Below are positions 22,825 through 26,904 of a DNA stretch of 26,904 nucleotides, one piece after another. The position numbers were made by a program, and so were the translations under genes. This DNA comes from a bacterium UBP6_UBA1209 (GTDB lineage Bacteria > UBP6 > UBA1177), in NCBI GenBank assembly GCA_002309575.1, contig DBXP01000046.1, forward strand, positions 749 through 27,652. The letters are read 5' to 3'. The notes under the pieces were generated by a model. It was not told where the DNA came from. It did no database searches and saw nothing but the letters and a program-made list of their open reading frames with translations. Position 1 is the first letter of the stretch. The number at the start of each line of letters is the position of its first letter.

Positions 22825-24642
22825 GTGTCTCAGAAATCAGAAGTAAAACCTGTTTCCCAGTCGCTGAAAAGGGCGCTGGCGCTGCTTTTGGCAGTCGGCA
22901 TCCTTGCTTGTGCTGGCAGCTATCTGATATCAAGGGCTGCGAGTTCAAAACTTTCTGAAATCACTGGCATTTTTGCTAACAACATCAAAGAGAGCTACGG
23001 GCTTGTCCTGAGGCTTTCCGAAACCTCGGTCTCTCTTCTGCCGCCAAGCGTAAGGTTTGATTCCGCCGAGCTTTTCAATGCCGCTTCCGCAGTTCTGAAG
23101 CTCAAAGGCTGCACCATAAAGAAGCTCAGCCTGAGTTCAAGTATGGAGCCTGAGATCTTCTGCGATTCAGCGGAGATTTACGGCGGAGAGATCTTAACGG
23201 CTGCAAAGGCGTTTGCCGCGGTCAAAACCGGCAAAGTCAACCCGAACCCGAATCGGGCGGTATCATACGGCGGCAGGATCACCGACAGGATCTCGAAATT
23301 TACGCTTTCGATAGAGAAGATGAGCTTCGTTTACGGCATATTTTCCGAGACCTACAGGCTTGACTATGCTCCTGCGGCCGGCAGCAACAGGGTTACGCTG
23401 AAGAGGGAGAACCAGCTCCTCGAGCTCTTTTTTGACTCAAAATTCAATGACGCCCGGCTTCGCCTTGAAAAATTCGATATCTCGAAGCTGAGCGGCTTCT
23501 TCGCCGAGGGTCTCGGGCTTACCCTGAATGAAGGTTCCGTCGATGCGAGGGTAGAGATCTCCCGCGAAAACACGAACTTTAGCTTCCACAGCGACGTCAC
23601 GATCCAGGATCTGAATTTTCTCTACCCGCTTTTTGACTCGGCACCCTTTTCGCTCCCTTTCTTCAGGTTTCTCGGCGATATCAGTCTCGAGGCGCTTGCC
23701 CGGAATGTCAGTATAAAAAACGCAAAACTCACTCTGGGCGGTCTTGATGCCGATTTTTCGCTCGAGAGGTCCCCAAGCTTCATTCAGGTCGATGCAAAGC
23801 CTGATACGATGCAGCTGAACCGGCTGGCAACGCTTATCGGCACGGACGAACTTTTCCGCGATTTTCTTCTCGGCGGAACTCTTACGCTTGAGCTGGGATA
23901 CCTGAAAAACGAAGATGAAGACCCCGTTTTATCGATTTCGGGCGATGTCGCGGATCCGCAGCAGCTTTCGGAACGTCTCAACTATCTCAAGGGCGATTTC
24001 GAATATACCTTCACCAATGCCGACGGAAGAAGCTATTCCTTCCGCATAGGTCCGTCGAATCCACGTTTCGCACGTTTTGACGACCTTCCGAATCACCTTG
24101 TCTGGGCTGTCCTGGTTTCGGAGGATGCCGGGTTTTATCTCCACAAGGGGGTCGCCTTCGAGGAGCTTGACGCCGCAGTCAAGGACAACGTCAAAAAGCA
24201 CAGGCTCCGCGGCGGTTCGACGATCACCCAGCAGATCGCCAAAAACCTCTTCCTGACTCGCGAAAAGACGCTTCTGCGCAAGCTTAGGGAGCTCCTTCTT
24301 GCAATCGAACTGGATGCGACGCTTTCAAAAAACCGGCTTCTCGAGATTTATTTCAACATCGTCGAATGGGCTCCGGGTGTTTTCGGGATCACAAATGCTG
24401 CAGACTATTATTTCGGCAAGACTCCCGAAGAGCTCACCCCGATGGAGTCTGCATATCTCGCGTCGATAATTCCCGGACCGTCGAAGTATCACTATCAGTT
24501 TTTGAACAACAATGTCAGCGAAAGGTGGTACGACCATCTCTACCGGATCCTGACGCTGATGCGCGACACGGGTCACATCACGCTTGACGAATATCTTGAT
24601 TCGATGCGGGAGGCTGTCATCTTCCGCGAAAGGGATGAATAG
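22825..24642 (+). CDS. GT51 peptidoglycan glycosyltransferase with long AsmA-like N-terminal region
   Basis: The C-terminal part (about 415-590) is a GT51 transglycosylase, which polymerises lipid II into glycan. It has VSEDAGFYLHKG with catalytic Glu433, RGGSTITQQIAKNLFL, IELDATLSKNRLLEIYFN and GVFGITNAADYYFGK. There is no transpeptidase domain. Residues 15-34 are a transmembrane helix. The intervening 375 or so residues are periplasmic, beta-rich and repetitive (FDSAELFNAAS, IYGGEILTA, LTLGGLDADFS, GGTLTLELGY), resembling AsmA/TamB-type sequence rather than the usual bifunctional PBP layout. The start is GTG at 22825; no in-frame ATG lies near. The HAD gene follows 18 bp downstream. The domain calls rest on motifs read by eye; AsmA-like is tentative. 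Confidence 0.9.
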   Translation: MSQKSEVKPVSQSLKRALALLLAVGILACAGSYLISRAASSKLSEITGIFANNIKESYGLVLRLSETSVSLLPPSVRFDSAELFNAASAVLKLKGCTIKKLSLSSSMEPEIFCDSAEIYGGEILTAAKAFAAVKTGKVNPNPNRAVSYGGRITDRISKFTLSIEKMSFVYGIFSETYRLDYAPAAGSNRVTLKRENQLLELFFDSKFNDARLRLEKFDISKLSGFFAEGLGLTLNEGSVDARVEISRENTNFSFHSDVTIQDLNFLYPLFDSAPFSLPFFRFLGDISLEALARNVSIKNAKLTLGGLDADFSLERSPSFIQVDAKPDTMQLNRLATLIGTDELFRDFLLGGTLTLELGYLKNEDEDPVLSISGDVADPQQLSERLNYLKGDFEYTFTNADGRSYSFRIGPSNPRFARFDDLPNHLVWAVLVSEDAGFYLHKGVAFEELDAAVKDNVKKHRLRGGSTITQQIAKNLFLTREKTLLRKLRELLLAIELDATLSKNRLLEIYFNIVEWAPGVFGITNAADYYFGKTPEELTPMESAYLASIIPGPSKYHYQFLNNNVSERWYDHLYRILTLMRDTGHITLDEYLDSMREAVIFRERDE

Positions 24643-24660
24643 TTTTTTTCAGAGGTTCAG

Positions 24661-25320
24661 ATGAAGATCAGATCGGTTATTTTTGATATGGACGGAACAC
24701 TGCTTTCGACGCTCAAAATCATCTCGGAGACAAACAACGAGATCCTTGAAAAACACGGCTTTCCGACTCATCCGACAGAACGTTACAAAAGCTTTGTCGG
24801 TGACGGGCTCAGGATGCTCCTGCGTCGCGCTCTGCCGGAAAATGTAGATGAAAAGCTGCTCGGCTCGATGCTTGCCGAGGTCCTGGATCTCTATCACGAA
24901 CGCGGAGTCGGTACGATACCACCGTTCGACGGGATCCGCGAAACACTTGACGCACTTGTTCAGCGCGGCGTGAACATCTCGATCCTGACCAACAAGGAGC
25001 ACAAGTATGCCGTGTTGAACGCGGAGACGATTTTGGGTGAGTACAAATTCAACCCGATAATCGGCGAAAGGGTAGGGAAACCGCTGAAACCGGCTCCTGA
25101 CGGGATTTGGGAGGTGTGCGGGATCACAGGTATCCCGCGTGAAAACACCGTCTATGCCGGAGACATGAAGGTGGATGTCCTCACAGCGAAAAACGCAGGA
25201 GTCCGTTCCGTTGCCTGTCTCTGGGGGTTCGGCAGAAAGGAGGATCTAAAGGCTCTCGGAGCCGATTATCTGATTGAAAAACCGCTTGATCTGGTAAAAC
25301 TTGTGGATGAGATCGTCTGA
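24661..25320 (+). CDS. HAD-superfamily phosphatase, phosphoglycolate phosphatase-like
   Basis: The 219-residue product has all four HAD motifs: FDMDGT with nucleophile Asp9 and Asp11, Thr110-Asn111 in ISILTNKEH, Lys143 in KPLKPAPDG, and Asp168/Asp172 in YAGDMKVDVLTAKNAG. An alpha-helical cap lies between motifs I and II (about 17-85), including the FVGDGLRMLLRRAL stretch typical of Gph/PGP enzymes. Cytosolic hydrolysis of 2-phosphoglycolate or a similar small phosphate ester is the family expectation, but substrates vary widely, so no gene symbol is given. GAGG lies close before the ATG. It is probably cotranscribed with the transglycosylase gene upstream and converges with the TetR gene. Confidence 0.9.
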   Translation: MKIRSVIFDMDGTLLSTLKIISETNNEILEKHGFPTHPTERYKSFVGDGLRMLLRRALPENVDEKLLGSMLAEVLDLYHERGVGTIPPFDGIRETLDALVQRGVNISILTNKEHKYAVLNAETILGEYKFNPIIGERVGKPLKPAPDGIWEVCGITGIPRENTVYAGDMKVDVLTAKNAGVRSVACLWGFGRKEDLKALGADYLIEKPLDLVKLVDEIV

Positions 25321-25339
25321 CAGCTCTTTTTTAAGGAGT

Positions 25340-25966
25340 TTACCTCTTTCCAAGCATTTTAAGGATCGCAGGATATGCGAGCTGACAAACCGTCCGTTTT
25401 TTCAGTTTCATTCCGGCTGTTTTCATCGCTTTGATCTGCTTTTCAGACGGGAAAACATAAGGATAAATGCCGTACATGAAGGGAAAGAAGTGATAGCTGA
25501 AAGCATAGCTTTCTGCCAGAGATGCCTTGGGATCAAACTTTCTGAAGCACCTGTCAACTGCATTGAGAGAGGCTTTGTAGACTTTCTTGAACTCGACCAG
25601 ATTTTCGTCACGGCTGTTCTCCTCGATCGCATACAGGTTCATACTGAGCAGTTTCAGAAGCTGCACCCTGTTTTCAAGCGAAAGTGCCAGCATTTTTGCG
25701 AGTTTTGAAGCCGTGAGCTTTACTTTCGTCTGTTCTATATTTTCAAGTTCTTTGATCCACTTTCCGTATTCGCGCTGCAGGAGTGCAAGAAAAATCTCCT
25801 CTTTCGCCTGGAAATAGCTGTATATCGCAGTACGTGTAAACTCAGCTTCTTCTCCGATTTCTTTTAAAGTTATCTCATCGAAAGTCTTTGTCTGATAGAG
25901 CTTTTCGCAGGCATCGACAATTTTTTCTCTGTGCGCATTTTTGATTTCAGGAACATATTTCGGCAT
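25340..25966 (-). CDS. TetR/AcrR-family transcriptional regulator
   Basis: The 208-residue length is typical of TetR regulators. The N-terminal helix-turn-helix lies at about 31-52 (ITLKEIGEEAEFTRTAIYSYFQAKEEIF), with the family-typical FTRTAIYSYF recognition helix. The C-terminal 150 residues are helical and variable, forming the ligand-binding and dimer part; no ligand can be named. AGGAG is six bases before the ATG. The gene begins 20 bp behind the DUF362 gene on the same strand and is probably cotranscribed with it, so it may regulate that operon. No palindromic operator is visible in the 20-bp gap; one could lie upstream of the DUF362 gene, outside the window. Confidence 0.92.
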   Translation of the reverse strand: MPKYVPEIKNAHREKIVDACEKLYQTKTFDEITLKEIGEEAEFTRTAIYSYFQAKEEIFLALLQREYGKWIKELENIEQTKVKLTASKLAKMLALSLENRVQLLKLLSMNLYAIEENSRDENLVEFKKVYKASLNAVDRCFRKFDPKASLAESYAFSYHFFPFMYGIYPYVFPSEKQIKAMKTAGMKLKKRTVCQLAYPAILKMLGKR

Positions 25967-25986
25967 TGTTTTCTCCTAAAGCAAGA

Positions 25987-26904
25987 TCACTTTATCTCGA
26001 CAAGTCTGTAGTTTCTGTTTCCGAGTTTGATCTCTTCAGCGTAGTCGAGAGTGTGAAGTCCTTTTCTAGATTCGATGCGCTCTTTCAGCGATTTTGAATC
26101 GGTCGCGGCGTAAACCATGTCTATCGAAGCCTGATCTATTGCAAGCGGGTCAAGTGAAGCGACGATTCCGATATCGTGCATGTCGGGTTCTGTCGGGTTT
26201 CCGTTGCAGTCGCAGTCAACGCTGAGGCGGTTGAGAACGTTGATGAAAGCGATGTTTTTGCCACCGTTCATAGCCGAACATACTCCTTTAGCCGCTTCAG
26301 CCATAGATTCAAGGAAGTCAAGCTGATCTGCCGTGACCCAGCCTTTTGTCGCCTGACCAGCAGAATGGATGTAGATTTTGCCCGAGTGTTCGACGTCGGT
26401 CCCGCTTCCGAAGCCTATCGAAAGGTTCTTTATCGCGCCGCCGAAACCTGCCATCTGGTGTCCTTTGAAGTGCGAAAGAACGAGGTATGAGCCGTAATTT
26501 TTGAAGTGCGTTCCGACATAGTCGCCTTTTACGAGATGTTTTGCACCCTCGATCGGGATCAGCATCTCGCCTTCCTCGTCAAGAAGGTCGAACGGAGCGA
26601 TCTCAAGGTATCCGCGCTGCTTGAGCGCTTCGAAATGAGCTTTGTTCGTGTTGCGGTTGCCCGGATAAGCTGTATTGCACTCTACTATCGTGCCGTTTAT
26701 TTTCTGGATGAGGTCCTTTATCAATGCGGGTCTCAGGTGGTTCGACTTTTCCGATTCGCCCGTACTGATCTTGACTCCCGTCTTTTCTTCAGGCGTCCAG
26801 CCGAGTTTGTCGTAGATTTTTACAAGTGCTTCGGGAGTGATCTCTTTTATGAAATATACTACCGGCGCGTTTTCGTCTTTTGTCTGGTGGGGAAGCATAG
26901 CTTT
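25987..26904 (-). CDS. DUF362-domain protein, 5' end outside window
   Basis: The frame shows the DUF362 pattern: VYFIKEITPEALVKIYDKLG, VKISTGE, NGTIVECNTAYPGNRN, LSHFKGHQMAGFGGAIKNL, and VDCDCNGN with two cysteines followed by DIGIVASLDPLAIDQASID. The family is often linked to Fe-S proteins, but its reaction is unknown. An ATG exists at 26898, but the frame continues open to the window edge (codons for Lys-Ala before that Met). About 14 residues also precede the usual N-terminus of the domain, so the true start, perhaps with a signal peptide, is likely upstream. The TetR-type gene follows 20 bp behind. Confidence 0.88.
   Translation of the reverse strand, partial: KAMLPHQTKDENAPVVYFIKEITPEALVKIYDKLGWTPEEKTGVKISTGESEKSNHLRPALIKDLIQKINGTIVECNTAYPGNRNTNKAHFEALKQRGYLEIAPFDLLDEEGEMLIPIEGAKHLVKGDYVGTHFKNYGSYLVLSHFKGHQMAGFGGAIKNLSIGFGSGTDVEHSGKIYIHSAGQATKGWVTADQLDFLESMAEAAKGVCSAMNGGKNIAFINVLNRLSVDCDCNGNPTEPDMHDIGIVASLDPLAIDQASIDMVYAATDSKSLKERIESRKGLHTLDYAEEIKLGNRNYRLVEIK

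Overview
The window reads as ordinary, densely coded chromosome of an uncultured, probably anaerobic Gram-negative bacterium. It has about 20 genes with short gaps, roughly half GC by eye. Several traits point towards the Myxococcota / former Deltaproteobacteria: four lipoproteins, each with the lipid-accepting Cys at residue 20; a cysteine-rich lipoprotein with CGNG..GE.C repeats like those of myxobacterial proteins; Asp/Thr/Gly-rich lipoprotein linkers; and a large surface protein whose C-terminus resembles a MYXO-CTERM sorting tail. A pyrophosphate-type phosphofructokinase and a DUF362 protein fit an anaerobe. The taxonomic reading is an inference with moderate confidence.

Layout. 1-386 (-): start of an AAA_14-type ATPase cut by the window edge, preceded by two tandem dyad repeats. 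705-1775 (+): lipoprotein of unknown function. 1871-2539 (+): RadC. 2563-5703 (-): 1046-residue secreted surface protein. 5933-6895 (+): small lipoprotein with a duplicated cysteine module, whose stop codon abuts the start of a dCMP deaminase. 12597-6892 (-): an apparent operon OPT-family transporter > ftsY > PPi-type phosphofructokinase > SPL-family radical SAM protein. 16850-12690 (-): Xaa-Pro aminopeptidase > mutS2. 16909-18339 (-): LamG-like lipoprotein. 18515-25320 (+): nifS > nifU > spoIID, then a cysteine-rich lipoprotein, a GT51 transglycosylase with a long N-terminal extension, and a HAD phosphatase. 26904-25340 (-): DUF362 protein (5' end outside the window) > TetR-type regulator.

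How the genes work together. Two themes stand out: Fe-S cluster assembly (NifS sulfur donor with NifU scaffold), and cell envelope construction (SpoIID-like glycan cleavage, GT51 glycan polymerisation, four lipoproteins, a surface protein, and FtsY for membrane insertion). The rest is housekeeping: nucleotide metabolism, glycolysis, peptide uptake and processing, DNA repair.

Seven good promoter candidates share one layout: a TTGA-like -35 box, a 15-16 bp spacer, an A/T-rich -10 box, and 28-36 bp to the start codon. I see no rRNA, tRNA, CRISPR array, insertion sequence, phage gene or recognised defence system. The most unusual items are the dyad repeats before the AAA_14 gene, the 25-bp palindrome across the nifS promoter, the A-A-B-A-B-A-B cysteine-module lipoprotein, the radical SAM protein lacking the expected catalytic Cys, and the GT51 fusion.
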